Shown here: positions 26,491 through 34,687 of the stretch, piece after piece
How positions within the stretch are numbered: the first letter of the stretch is position 1
Layout: each line of letters starts with the position of its first letter
Assembly (NCBI RefSeq): GCF_042643245.1
Contig: NZ_JBHRSK010000010.1
Location: forward strand, 112,158-176,157
Source of the DNA: Acidimangrovimonas pyrenivorans
GTDB taxonomy: Bacteria > Pseudomonadota > Alphaproteobacteria > Rhodobacterales > Rhodobacteraceae
Length of the DNA: 64,000 bases
Reading direction: 5' to 3'
Notes under the pieces: generated by a model
Seen by the model: only the letters and a program-made list of their open reading frames with translations
Told to the model about the DNA's origin: nothing
Databases searched by the model: none
Made by a program: the position numbers and the translations under genes

Positions 26491-26504
26491 TTGACCGCCG
26501 TCAA
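26491..26504. promoter_or_regulatory. Perfect FNR-type dyad between stress operon and fdh operon
   Basis: TTGACCGCCGTCAA is a perfect TTGAC-N4-GTCAA palindrome. Toward the minus strand CATAGT at 26468-26463 occupies the -10 position and predicts a start near 26456 for the host-attachment/phosphoribosyltransferase pair. Toward the plus strand CAGAAA at 26527-26532 occupies the same offset and predicts a start near 26539 for the formate dehydrogenase operon. The site could control both directions. Confidence 0.7.
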
Positions 26505-26562
26505 TGCGGCCGGCCGCGCCGCGCTGCAGAAAGACGAAAACCGCAAGTCTCGAAGATTTTCA

Positions 26563-26577
26563 TTGCCTTGTAGGCAA
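26563..26577. promoter_or_regulatory. Inverted repeat in the fdh leader
   Basis: TTGCCT and AGGCAA flank three bases, 34 bases before the TTG start of the chaperone gene and downstream of the predicted start of transcription. It could be an operator for a pathway regulator or a short mRNA hairpin. It does not match the ModE or FNR consensus. Confidence 0.35.
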
Positions 26578-26610
26578 AGGAATGCTGAAGTTTCGCCAGG
26601 GAGAGGTGAT

Positions 26611-27216
26611 TTGTCACAACAGTTATCAGTCGCGCGACAGGAGATCGACGAGGCCGACCAGATGCGGGCCGGCTTCTACCGTCTGCTGGCGCGGTTGCTG
26701 GCGGCGCCGGCCGATGCCGAGGTGCTCGCTCTGGTCGCCGGGCTGCAGGGCGACGAGAGCGAGATGGGCGCGGCGATCGCCGATCTGGCGGCGCGGGCCG
26801 CCGACGCCACGCCCGGCTCTGCGCGCGATGAGTTCGAATTGCTGTTCAACGGGCTCGGCCGCGGGCTGCTCTTGCCATACGCCTCCTACTACCTGACCGG
26901 ATTTCTGAACGAGAAGCCGCTGGCGCGGCTGCGGGCCGACATGGCGCCCCTGGGTATCGCCCGCAGCGCCGACAGCGGCGAGCCCGAGGATCACATCTCG
27001 GCGCTGATGGACATGATGGCCGGGCTGATCGAGGGCGCCTTCGGCGCGCCGCAGCCGCTGGCCGCGCAACAGGATTTCTTCGCCAAGCATATCGGGACCT
27101 GGGCACCGCATTTCTATGCCGATCTCGAGAAGCTGCCGCAGGCGGAACTCTACGCCCCGGTGGGGCGGATGGGCCGGCTGTTCATGGCGATCGAGGCCGC
27201 CGCTTTCGAGATGTAG
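26611..27216 (+). CDS. TorD-family chaperone for formate dehydrogenase
   Basis: This 201-residue all-helical protein has the length of TorD/DmsD-type redox-enzyme chaperones. The family stretch LPYASYYLTGFLNEKPLARL is described by its ends (about residues 88-107). A C-terminal helix with FFAKHIGTWAPHFYADLE is also typical. Such chaperones bind the Tat signal of a molybdo- or tungsto-enzyme and hold it until the cofactor is inserted. The TTG start at 26611 has GGGAGAGGTG upstream. It opens the fdh operon, and FdhA is the obvious client. Confidence 0.85.
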   Translation: MSQQLSVARQEIDEADQMRAGFYRLLARLLAAPADAEVLALVAGLQGDESEMGAAIADLAARAADATPGSARDEFELLFNGLGRGLLLPYASYYLTGFLNEKPLARLRADMAPLGIARSADSGEPEDHISALMDMMAGLIEGAFGAPQPLAAQQDFFAKHIGTWAPHFYADLEKLPQAELYAPVGRMGRLFMAIEAAAFEM

Positions 27217-27304
27217 CGGCCGTTTCCGAGTTTCCCGTGCGCCGGCGAAGACGCCCGGCCGCGCGCGGGAGGTGTCAACGGGGCGTCACGAAGAGGAGAA
27301 TTCG

Positions 27305-27502
27305 ATGGAGGAGAAGACCGAAGGCGTCCGCACGGATCGCCGGGGCTTCCTGAAATTCGCCGGTCTCGGAACCATCGCCGGAGGGGCCGCCCTGGCCACC
27401 GGCGCAACGACCGAGAGCGCCGAAGCCGCCCAGCCCGATACGGGCCAGGGCTATCGGGAAACCGCCCATATCAAGGCCTATTACGACTCCGCCCGTTTCT
27501 GA
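27305..27502 (+). CDS. Small Tat-signal protein of the formate dehydrogenase operon
   Basis: This 65-residue protein consists of a twin-arginine signal (DRRGFLKFAG at residues 11-20, hydrophobic to about 36) and a short mature tail ending HIKAYYDSARF. Similar small proteins (often called FdhX-like) precede fdhA in Shewanella-type formate dehydrogenase operons. The role may lie in FdhA export or assembly, but it is unproven. AGAGGAGAA precedes the ATG. A terminator follows at 27519. Confidence 0.8.
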   Translation: MEEKTEGVRTDRRGFLKFAGLGTIAGGAALATGATTESAEAAQPDTGQGYRETAHIKAYYDSARF

Positions 27503-27518
27503 GCGGAGACTGCATTAA

Positions 27519-27554
27519 GGCCGCCGGCGGCTGATCCGCCGGGCGGAGTTTTTT
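27519..27554 (+). terminator. Intra-operon terminator before fdhA
   Basis: CCGCCGGCGG and CCGCCGGGCGG pair in a strong hairpin with one bulge and a CTGAT loop, followed by AGTTTTTTC. It lies between the small Tat gene and fdhA, 17 bases after the stop. Partial termination would make the small peptide more abundant than FdhA. Confidence 0.75.
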
Positions 27555-27569
27555 CATACGGAGAGTAAG

Positions 27570-30488
27570 ATGCTCAGGAAGAAGACAAATGGGGTAGCGA
27601 GAGGCCCCCGGCTGTCCTCGGCTGGTGCAGAGCTCGGAACCGCGGCGATCGACCGCCGCACGTTCCTCAAGCGTTCGGGCCTCACCCTCGGTGGGGCCGC
27701 CGCCGTCTCGACCCTGTCGGGCGGGATGGTGCAACGCGCCGAAGCTCAAACCGCCGCTGCTGCCGGTGCCCTTGAGACGAAGAAGACGGTCTGCACGCAT
27801 TGCGCCGTCGGCTGCACGGTGATCGCAGAGCTCGATCACGGCGTCTGGACACGGCAAGGGGTCGGCATCGATTCTCCGTTCAGCGTCGGCGGCCATTGCG
27901 CCAAGGGCGCCGCCGTGCGCGAGCACGCCCATGGCGACCGCCGCCTGAAGCATCCGATGAAGCTGGTCGGCGGCAAGTGGCAGCGGGTCTCGTGGGAAGA
28001 CGCGATCAACGAGATCGGCGACAAGATGCTCGAGGTGCGCGACAATGCCGGGCCCGATTCGGTCTACTGGCTGGGCTCGGCCAAGCATTCGAACGAGCAG
28101 GCCTACCTGATGCGCAAGTTCGCCGCCTACTGGGGCACGAACAACGTCGACCACCAGGCGCGGATCTGTCACTCGACCACGGTCGCGGGTGTTGCCAACA
28201 CCTGGGGCTACGGCGCGATGACCAATTGCTTCAACGACATCCATAACAGCCGCGCGATCATCCTGTTCGGCTCGAACCCGGCCGAGGCGCACCCGGTGTC
28301 GCTGCTCCACCTGCTCAAGGCGAAGGAGGAGAACAACGCGCCGCTGATCGTCTGCGATCCGCGCTTCACCCGGACCGCGGCCCATGCCGACGAATTCGTC
28401 CGCTTCCGGCCCGGCACCGATGTCGCGCTGGTCTGGGGCATCCTGTGGCACATCTTCAAGAACGGCTGGGAGGACAAGGACTATATCCGCCGTCGCGTCT
28501 GGGGGATGGACCAGATCAAGCAGGAGGTGAGCAAGTGGACCCCCGACGAGGTCGAGCGGGTCACCGGCGCGCCGGGCTCGCAGCTCGAGCGGGTGGCGCA
28601 GACGCTGGCCAACAACCGGCCGGCGACGCTGGTCTGGTGTATGGGCGGGACCCAGCACACCAACGGCTCGTCCAACACCCGGGCCTATTCGATCCTCCAG
28701 CTCGCGCTGGGCAACATCGGCAAGGAAGGCGGCGGCGCCAACATCTTCCGCGGCCATGACAACGTCCAGGGCGCGACCGACCTTGGCGTGCTGGCCGATA
28801 CCCTGCCGGGCTATTACGGCCTCTCCGCCGGCGCCTGGGCGCACTGGTCCCGGGTCTGGGAGGAGGATCTCGACTGGATGAAGGGCCGTTTCGCCACGAT
28901 GAAGGGCAAGAACGGCAAGAACAAGGCGATGATGAACCAGACCGGCATCCCGGTGTCGCGCTGGATCGACGGCGTTCTCGAGGCCAAGGAGAACCTCGAA
29001 CAGCCCGACAACACCAAGGTGATGGTGTTCTGGGGCCATGCGCCGAACTCGCAGACCCGTCTGCCGGAGATGCGCAAGGCGATGAGCATGCTCGACATGC
29101 TGGTGGTCGTCGATCCCTATCCGACGATGAGCGCGGTGCTGCAGGATCGCCAGGACGGCGTCTACCTGCTGCCGGCGACGACCCAGTTCGAGACCTACGG
29201 ATCGGTGACGGCCTCCAACCGCTCGATCCAGTGGCGCGAGAAGGTGATCGAGCCGCTGTTCGAGTCCAAGGTCGACCACGAGATCATGTATCTTCTGGCC
29301 AAGAAGCTGGGCTTCGCCGACCGCATGTTCCGCAACATCAAGGTCGAGGGCGACATCCCGCTGGTCGAGGACGTGACCCGCGAATGGAACCGCGGCATGT
29401 GGACCATCGGCATGACCGGGCAGTCGCCCGAGCGGCTGAAGTCGCACATGAAGTACCAGCACACCTTCGACAAGACCTCGCTGCGCGCGGTCGGCGGGCC
29501 GCATGACGGCGAGTTCTACGGTCTGCCCTGGCCCTGCTGGGGGACGCCGGAGCTTGGCCATCCCGGTTCGGCGGTGCTCTACAATACCGAGATCCCGGTG
29601 GCGAAGGGCGGCATGGGCTTCCGCGCCCGCTTCGGTGTCGAGCGCAACGGCGAGAACCTGCTCGCCGAGGACAGCTATCCGGTCGGATCGGAGATCAAGG
29701 ACGGCTATCCGGAGTTCACCGTCGGCATGCTGCGCGGCCTCGGCTGGGACAAGGACCTGACCGCGGAAGAGATGGCGGCGATCAAGAAGGTCGCCGGATC
29801 GGAGGACCAGGCCGCGATCGACAAGGTCAACTGGAAGGTCGACCTGTCCGGCGGCATCCAGCGGGTGGCGATCAAGCATGGCTGCGCCCCCTATGGCAAC
29901 GCCAAGGCCCGCGCGGTGGTCTGGACCTTCCCCGACCCGGTGCCGCTGCACCGCGAACCGCTCTACGCGCCGAACCGGGAACTGGTGGCCGATTATCCGA
30001 CCATCGCCGACAAGACCTTCTGGCGCCTGCCGACGGCCTTCGAGTCGATCCAGAAGAACGACTATTCCAAGGACTTCCCGCTGATCATGACCTCGGGGCG
30101 TCTGGTGGAATACGAGGGTGGCGGCGACGAGACCCGGTCGAATCCCTGGCTCGCCGAGCTCCAGCAGGAGATGTTCGTCGAGATCAACACCTACGATGCC
30201 AACAACCTGGGCATCCGCGACAAGGAGCAGGTCTGGCTCTACAGCCCGTCCGGCGGCAAGATCAAGGTCGCGGCGATGGTGACCGAGCGGGTGGGGCGCG
30301 GCGTCGTGTTCACGCCGTTCCACTTCGGCGGCCAGTTCGAGGGCACGGATCTGAGGGACAAGTATCCCGAAGGCTCGGACCCGATCGTGCTGGGCGAGGC
30401 CTGCAACACGGCGCAGACCTATGGCTACGACATGGTCACGCAGATGCAGGAAACGAAGACCACGCTCTGCCGGATCGAGCGGGCGTAA
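27570..30488 (+). CDS. fdhA: Formate dehydrogenase catalytic subunit (periplasmic, Mo/W)
   Basis: This 972-residue protein carries a Tat signal (DRRTFLKRSG at residues 28-37), so it is exported folded. A [4Fe-4S] cluster is bound by C75, C78, C82 and C110. The active site is C200-H201 in ARICHST; the codon is TGT, so cysteine rather than selenocysteine binds the metal. The closest type is the Shewanella-like FdhA with the segment NEQAYLMRKFAAYWGTNNV (residues 175-193). It oxidises formate to CO2 and passes electrons to FdhB. The nearby tungstate importer suggests tungsten in the site. Confidence 0.96.
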   Translation: MLRKKTNGVARGPRLSSAGAELGTAAIDRRTFLKRSGLTLGGAAAVSTLSGGMVQRAEAQTAAAAGALETKKTVCTHCAVGCTVIAELDHGVWTRQGVGIDSPFSVGGHCAKGAAVREHAHGDRRLKHPMKLVGGKWQRVSWEDAINEIGDKMLEVRDNAGPDSVYWLGSAKHSNEQAYLMRKFAAYWGTNNVDHQARICHSTTVAGVANTWGYGAMTNCFNDIHNSRAIILFGSNPAEAHPVSLLHLLKAKEENNAPLIVCDPRFTRTAAHADEFVRFRPGTDVALVWGILWHIFKNGWEDKDYIRRRVWGMDQIKQEVSKWTPDEVERVTGAPGSQLERVAQTLANNRPATLVWCMGGTQHTNGSSNTRAYSILQLALGNIGKEGGGANIFRGHDNVQGATDLGVLADTLPGYYGLSAGAWAHWSRVWEEDLDWMKGRFATMKGKNGKNKAMMNQTGIPVSRWIDGVLEAKENLEQPDNTKVMVFWGHAPNSQTRLPEMRKAMSMLDMLVVVDPYPTMSAVLQDRQDGVYLLPATTQFETYGSVTASNRSIQWREKVIEPLFESKVDHEIMYLLAKKLGFADRMFRNIKVEGDIPLVEDVTREWNRGMWTIGMTGQSPERLKSHMKYQHTFDKTSLRAVGGPHDGEFYGLPWPCWGTPELGHPGSAVLYNTEIPVAKGGMGFRARFGVERNGENLLAEDSYPVGSEIKDGYPEFTVGMLRGLGWDKDLTAEEMAAIKKVAGSEDQAAIDKVNWKVDLSGGIQRVAIKHGCAPYGNAKARAVVWTFPDPVPLHREPLYAPNRELVADYPTIADKTFWRLPTAFESIQKNDYSKDFPLIMTSGRLVEYEGGGDETRSNPWLAELQQEMFVEINTYDANNLGIRDKEQVWLYSPSGGKIKVAAMVTERVGRGVVFTPFHFGGQFEGTDLRDKYPEGSDPIVLGEACNTAQTYGYDMVTQMQETKTTLCRIERA

Positions 30489-30503
30489 GGGAGGAATGAC
30501 ATC

Positions 30504-31097
30504 ATGGCACGTATGAAATTCCTCTGCGACGCCGAGCGCTGCATCGAGTGCGAGGCCTGCGTCACCGCCTGCAAGAACGAGAACGAGGTGCCCTGGGGCA
30601 TCAACCGGCGCCGGGTGGTCACCATCCACGACGGCCAGCCCGGGGAACGCTCGATCTCGGTCGCCTGCATGCATTGCTCGGACGCGCCCTGCATGGCGGT
30701 GTGTCCGGTCGATTGCTTCTACCACACCTCGGAAGGCATCGTCCTGCACAACAAGGACCTGTGCATCGGCTGCGGCTACTGCTTCTACGCCTGCCCCTTC
30801 GGGGCGCCGCAATACCCGCAGGCCTCGAGCTTCGGCTCGCGCGGCAAGATGGACAAGTGCACCTTCTGCGCCGGTGGCCCGGAACCCGACGGCTCGCCCG
30901 AGGAGTTCCAGAAATACGGCCGCAACCGGATCGCCGAGGGCAAGCTGCCGCTCTGCGCCGAGATGTGCTCGACCAAGGCGCTGCTGGCCGGGGACGGCGA
31001 CACGATCTCGGCGATCTATCGCGAGCGGATCGTGGCGCGCGGCTTCGGCGCGGGCGCCTGGGGCTGGGGCACCGCCTACCAGGCCAAGGGCGGCTGA
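30504..31097 (+). CDS. fdhB: Formate dehydrogenase iron-sulfur subunit
   Basis: This 197-residue ferredoxin-like protein has cysteines for four [4Fe-4S] clusters. The sets include C13/16/19/23, C55/58/63/67 and C87/90/93/97; the last begins C119/C122 and ends in the LCAEMCSTKAL stretch. It carries electrons from FdhA to the cytochrome b subunit. It has no signal of its own, so it is presumably exported with FdhA. GGGAGG precedes the ATG, 15 bases after fdhA. Two hairpins follow the gene. Confidence 0.95.
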   Translation: MARMKFLCDAERCIECEACVTACKNENEVPWGINRRRVVTIHDGQPGERSISVACMHCSDAPCMAVCPVDCFYHTSEGIVLHNKDLCIGCGYCFYACPFGAPQYPQASSFGSRGKMDKCTFCAGGPEPDGSPEEFQKYGRNRIAEGKLPLCAEMCSTKALLAGDGDTISAIYRERIVARGFGAGAWGWGTAYQAKGG

Positions 31098-31101
31098 GCG
31101 C

Positions 31102-31156
31102 CGGCTGAGCCATCAGCCGATGAAAAGAGGACCGGGACGCGATTTTCGCGTCCCGG
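31102..31156 (+). other. Two consecutive intercistronic stem-loops after fdhB
   Basis: CGGCTGA and TCAGCCG pair around GCCA (31102-31119). Then an 11-bp perfect stem CCGGGACGCGA with TCGCGTCCCGG encloses TTT (31132-31156). No T-run follows, so they are more likely mRNA-stabilising or processing elements than terminators. Confidence 0.65.
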
Positions 31157-31209
31157 CGACGCCGGGCCTCGGTCCGGCACCTCTTGTCACATGTTTCGGG
31201 AGTGAAGCG

Positions 31210-32472
31210 ATGTTGAGTCCGAGAGCGCCCCGTCCGGGGCGTCAGGCCCGCCATCCACGGGGACCCGCGCAGGGTCTTGTCGGGGTGCTCGCCCTGTTGG
31301 TGGCGGTCGCGCTGGGTGCGGTCGCGACGCCGGGGCTGGCCCAGACGGACGCGGCGCCGCTGCTGCCGTCCAAGATCCAGCCGGAGCTGCCGCCGCTCTT
31401 GCCGCAGAAGATGACGACCGAGCTGCCGGCCGGCACCCCGGTCGAACCGCCGTCGAGCAGCAAGTCGGTGCGGCCGCCGGCGAATGCCACGACCAATGTG
31501 CTGCCGCCGGGGCCGGACATGATCGGTGGCGTTCTGGGCAACCGCTCGGACGGCGAGATCTGGCACGACATCCGCCTCGGCGCGACCGGCTCCACCCAGG
31601 CCGACGGGCCGAGCGCCGGCAACATGATCCAGTCGCAGGGCGAGGTCTGGCGCCTGCTGCGGACCGAGCGGCTGCTGCCCTGGGGCGCGCGGCTGCTGCT
31701 GGCCATCCTGGTGTTGCTGGTGATCTTCCGGCTGGTCCGCGGCCGGATCAAGCTCAAGGGCGGGCGCACCGGCCGGGTGATCCCGCGCTTCTCGCTGGTC
31801 GAGCGGGTGGTGCACTGGTTCATGGCCGTCTTGTTCGTGCTGCTCGGCGTCACCGGGCTGATCATCCTTTTCGGCCGGCCGCTGCTGATCCCCTTGATCG
31901 GGCCCGAGGCCTTCGCGGCGCTGGCCAGCGCCTCGATGCAGGGCCACAACCTGTTCGGGCCGCTGTTCATCCTCGCGATCCTGGCGCTGTTTTTCACCTT
32001 CCTGCGCGGCAATTTCTTCCAGCTGGTCGATCTGAAATGGCTGCTCAAGGGCGGCGGCTTCCTGGGCGGGCATGTCAGCTCGCACCGCTACAATTTCGGC
32101 GAGAAGACCTGGTTCTGGTGGGCCACCGCCTGCGGCATCGCCCTGTCGCTCAGCGGACTGGTGATGCTGTTCCCCGACCATCTGCCGGGGATGTTGCAGC
32201 AGGCCGCCGCCCAGGTCCCGCCCGAGCGTCCGTTGCTGCAGCTGGCCACCCTTGTCCACGCCATCGCCGCGCTGGCGTTCATCGCCTTCGGGCTGGGCCA
32301 CATGTATATCGGCACGCTCGGGATGGAGGGCGCGCTCGAGGGCATGACCCGCGGCACCGTGGACGAGACCTGGGCCAAGGAACACCATGACCTCTGGTAC
32401 GAGGCCCACATGGCCGAGGCCAGCACCGACCAGTCGGCGGCTGAGGTCAAGGCCGCCGCCGGCGAAGTCTGA
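31210..32472 (+). CDS. fdhC: Formate dehydrogenase cytochrome b subunit (gamma)
   Basis: This 420-residue membrane protein has a signal-like N-terminus and an unusual proline-rich periplasmic stretch (about residues 45-110). The four-helix cytochrome b561-type domain follows from about 160. Candidate heme ligands are H in VERVVHWFMAV, H in SMQGHNLFG, H in SSHRYNFGEK and H in LVHAIAAL. It takes electrons from FdhB to the quinone pool. Start ATG 31210 follows CGGGAGTGAAG. The long N-terminal extension is typical of this formate dehydrogenase type. Confidence 0.92.
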   Translation: MLSPRAPRPGRQARHPRGPAQGLVGVLALLVAVALGAVATPGLAQTDAAPLLPSKIQPELPPLLPQKMTTELPAGTPVEPPSSSKSVRPPANATTNVLPPGPDMIGGVLGNRSDGEIWHDIRLGATGSTQADGPSAGNMIQSQGEVWRLLRTERLLPWGARLLLAILVLLVIFRLVRGRIKLKGGRTGRVIPRFSLVERVVHWFMAVLFVLLGVTGLIILFGRPLLIPLIGPEAFAALASASMQGHNLFGPLFILAILALFFTFLRGNFFQLVDLKWLLKGGGFLGGHVSSHRYNFGEKTWFWWATACGIALSLSGLVMLFPDHLPGMLQQAAAQVPPERPLLQLATLVHAIAALAFIAFGLGHMYIGTLGMEGALEGMTRGTVDETWAKEHHDLWYEAHMAEASTDQSAAEVKAAAGEV

Positions 32473-32482
32473 GGAGAGACCG

Positions 32483-33127
32483 ATGAGCTTTCTGCAACTG
32501 ACCGAAGGACCGCTGTGGTACCTGGCTTCGGCCGTCTTCGTGATCGGCGTATTGTGGCGGCTGATCGGCCTCATTCGGCTGGGCAGGCCGGTGGATCGCA
32601 GCGTCGCCCGCTCCTCGGGCTTCGGCGGCGCGCTCAAGGCGATCGCGCTGCATTCGGTGCCCCATGGCGGCAATCTCAAGCGCACGGTCTACCATTTCGT
32701 CACCGGCTATGCCTTCCACCTCGGCCTGTTCGCGCTGCTGCTCTTCGCGGCGCCGCATGTCGCCTTCATCAAAGACCGGCTGATCGGCGTCGGCTGGACG
32801 CCGATGCCGCGCTGGGGCTTCCTGATCGCGGCCGAGGCGGCCTTTGCCGGGCTGATCCTGATGTGGGTGCGGCGCAAGACCGATCCGGTGATGCGGCGCC
32901 TCAGCGATGCCGACGACCATATCGGCACCTGGCTGACCTTCATCACCATGCTGACCGGCTGCCTGGCGCTGCAGGAGGCGCATGACGGGCTGCGGGCGAT
33001 CCACATGCTCTGCGTCGAGGCGCTGCTGATCTACTTCCCGTTCAGCCGCCTGATGCACGCCTTCACCTTCGTCTTCAGCCGGTCCTATACCGGCGCAACC
33101 TATGGCCGCAGAGGGGTGACGCCATGA
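32483..33127 (+). CDS. NarI/DsrM-like cytochrome b membrane protein
   Basis: This 214-residue protein has five to six membrane helices. The histidine-bearing segments HSVPHGG, VYHFVTGYAFHLG and AIHMLCVEAL suit two b hemes, as in NarI, DsrM and HdrE. It would connect the quinone pool with the Fe-S protein encoded next. It overlaps that gene by ATGA and follows fdhC by ten bases. With the next gene it resembles a HdrDE/DsrMK pair; an electron path separate from the FdhC cytochrome is inferred. Confidence 0.85.
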   Translation: MSFLQLTEGPLWYLASAVFVIGVLWRLIGLIRLGRPVDRSVARSSGFGGALKAIALHSVPHGGNLKRTVYHFVTGYAFHLGLFALLLFAAPHVAFIKDRLIGVGWTPMPRWGFLIAAEAAFAGLILMWVRRKTDPVMRRLSDADDHIGTWLTFITMLTGCLALQEAHDGLRAIHMLCVEALLIYFPFSRLMHAFTFVFSRSYTGATYGRRGVTP

Positions 33128-34434
33128 CCGACACCGCGACCAACCCGCCCGGGGCGCCCGAGACCCCCGCCAAGACGCGCGAGGTGAACACCCAGGCGGC
33201 GATCGACAAGTTCCTCGCCGTCACCGGCAGCCATGTCGCCTCCTATCTCGACGCCTGCATCCATTGCGGCCAGTGCAGCCAGGCCTGCCATTTCCACGAG
33301 GTGACGCGCGATCCGAAATACACCCCGGCGCTGAAGCTGCAGCCGATCACCCGGGTCTACAAACGCCACAAGGCGCCGCTGTCCGGCCTCAAGAAGATGT
33401 TCGGCCTGGTGCCGCCCGAGCTGACCGCCGACTACCTGATCGAGCAGCAGGAGCTGTTGTTCGACAGTTGCACCATGTGCGGCCGCTGCACCGAGGTCTG
33501 CCCGATGGGGATCGACATCGCCTCGATCGTCGGCCTGTCGCGGCAGGCGATGGTGGCGGCGGGGCTGGGCCCCGAGGACCTGATGGAGGCGGCCGAGAAC
33601 TCGCGCTCCAAGGGCAGCCCGCTGGGGCTGACGCCCGAGGTGCTGTCGGACCGGATCGACTGGCTGGCCGACGACAACGAGGTCGAGATCCCGCTCGACC
33701 GCGACAAGGCGGACGTGCTGATCACGGTATCGTCGATCGAGATGATGAAATATCCCGATTCCATCGTCGCCATGGCCAAGCTGCTCAACCATGCCGGGGT
33801 CGACTGGACGATCAGCTCCAAGGGCTACGAGGCGACCAATTTCGGCGTGCTCTCGGGCAAGTCGGACGTTGCCAAGATCATGGTCGAGCGGCTGGTCGAG
33901 GCCGGCGAGGCGGTGGGCGCCAAGATGCTGGTGATCCCCGAATGCGGCCATGCCTATGGCGCGATGCGCTGGAGCGGGGCGAATATCCTCGGCCGGCCGC
34001 TGCCCTTCGAGGTTTCCCACGTCACCGAGTTCGTCGCCGGGCTGGTGCGCGACGGCAAGCTCAAGCTGAAGAAGAGCGATACCTCGGTCACCTATCACGA
34101 TCCCTGCCAGGTCTCGCGCCGGGGCGGGGCGACGCAGGCGGCACGCGACATCCTCGGCGCCTTCGCCACCGATTTCCGCGAGATGGACCCGCATGGCAAC
34201 CACAACTGGTGTTGCGGCGGCGGCGGCGGGGTGCAGGCGATGGGCAGCGCCGCCGAGTTGCGCCACAAGGTGTTCCAGATCAAGATCGACCAGGTCGAGG
34301 CGACCGGGGCCGAGCAGATGGTTTCGGCCTGCGCCAATTGCCGGCTGACCATGGACGAGAGCCGGACCGCGCTGGGCTGGCAACGCGAGGTGCAGAGCCT
34401 GGTCGAGGTGCTGGCCGATCAGCTGGACGAGTGA
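33124..34434 (+). CDS. HdrD/DsrK-like iron-sulfur protein
   Basis: This 436-residue protein has two N-terminal [4Fe-4S] motifs (C45/48/51/55 and C116/119/122/126). A C-terminal CCG domain follows, with C363-C364-G in WCCGGGGG and C403/C406 in ACANC. The first CCG repeat is reduced to ECGHAYGAM. This is the layout of heterodisulfide-reductase D, DsrK and GlpC proteins, in which the CCG domain binds a non-cubane cluster and handles a disulfide or thiol. The natural substrate here is unknown. Co-transcription with the NarI-like gene suggests a membrane complex. Confidence 0.88.
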   Translation: MTDTATNPPGAPETPAKTREVNTQAAIDKFLAVTGSHVASYLDACIHCGQCSQACHFHEVTRDPKYTPALKLQPITRVYKRHKAPLSGLKKMFGLVPPELTADYLIEQQELLFDSCTMCGRCTEVCPMGIDIASIVGLSRQAMVAAGLGPEDLMEAAENSRSKGSPLGLTPEVLSDRIDWLADDNEVEIPLDRDKADVLITVSSIEMMKYPDSIVAMAKLLNHAGVDWTISSKGYEATNFGVLSGKSDVAKIMVERLVEAGEAVGAKMLVIPECGHAYGAMRWSGANILGRPLPFEVSHVTEFVAGLVRDGKLKLKKSDTSVTYHDPCQVSRRGGATQAARDILGAFATDFREMDPHGNHNWCCGGGGGVQAMGSAAELRHKVFQIKIDQVEATGAEQMVSACANCRLTMDESRTALGWQREVQSLVEVLADQLDE

Positions 34435-34493
34435 CGCCCGCAGGGGGCAGGCTGCAGGAGCCGCCCGGCGGGGGGCGAAGAAGGAAACGTGAA

Positions 34494-34685
34494 ATGAGTG
34501 AAGACGGGTTCAACATGTCGCTGCGCAAGTTCCTCAAGCAGGTCGGCGTGACCTCGCAGCAGCAGATCGAGGCGCTGGTGCGCGCGGGGGCGGCCGGCGA
34601 GGGCCCGCTGAAGCTGCGGATGCAGTTGACCGCCGAGGGCACAGAGCTGAAACATGTCGTCGAGGGCGAGATCGAGCTGCCCTGA
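34494..34685 (+). CDS. DUF6494 family small protein
   Basis: This 63-residue protein begins MSEDGFNMSLRKFLKQVGV and ends in a beta-strand (HVVEGEIELP). Helix plus two strands match DUF6494. No function is known. It sits 59 bases after the HdrD-like gene and just before the ligase-like gene. Because the family recurs with this Fe-S protein, it may be a small subunit of the complex. Confidence 0.8.
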   Translation: MSEDGFNMSLRKFLKQVGVTSQQQIEALVRAGAAGEGPLKLRMQLTAEGTELKHVVEGEIELP

Positions 34686-34687
34686 CC

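Noticed and set aside
25100..26494. Long plus-strand open frame across the hibernation-factor, phosphoribosyltransferase and host-attachment region
   Set aside because: The minus-strand proteins in this stretch match known families with good ribosome-binding sites. The plus-strand product is low in complexity and Arg/Pro/Gln-rich.
27305..27502. Truncated or broken Tat enzyme
   Set aside because: The 65-residue protein has its own good ribosome-binding site, a complete Tat signal and a terminator, and similar small proteins occur in the same place in other formate dehydrogenase operons.
28161..28175. Selenocysteine formate dehydrogenase
   Set aside because: The active-site codon at 28167-28169 is TGT, not TGA. 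It encodes cysteine, and no selenocysteine insertion element is needed.
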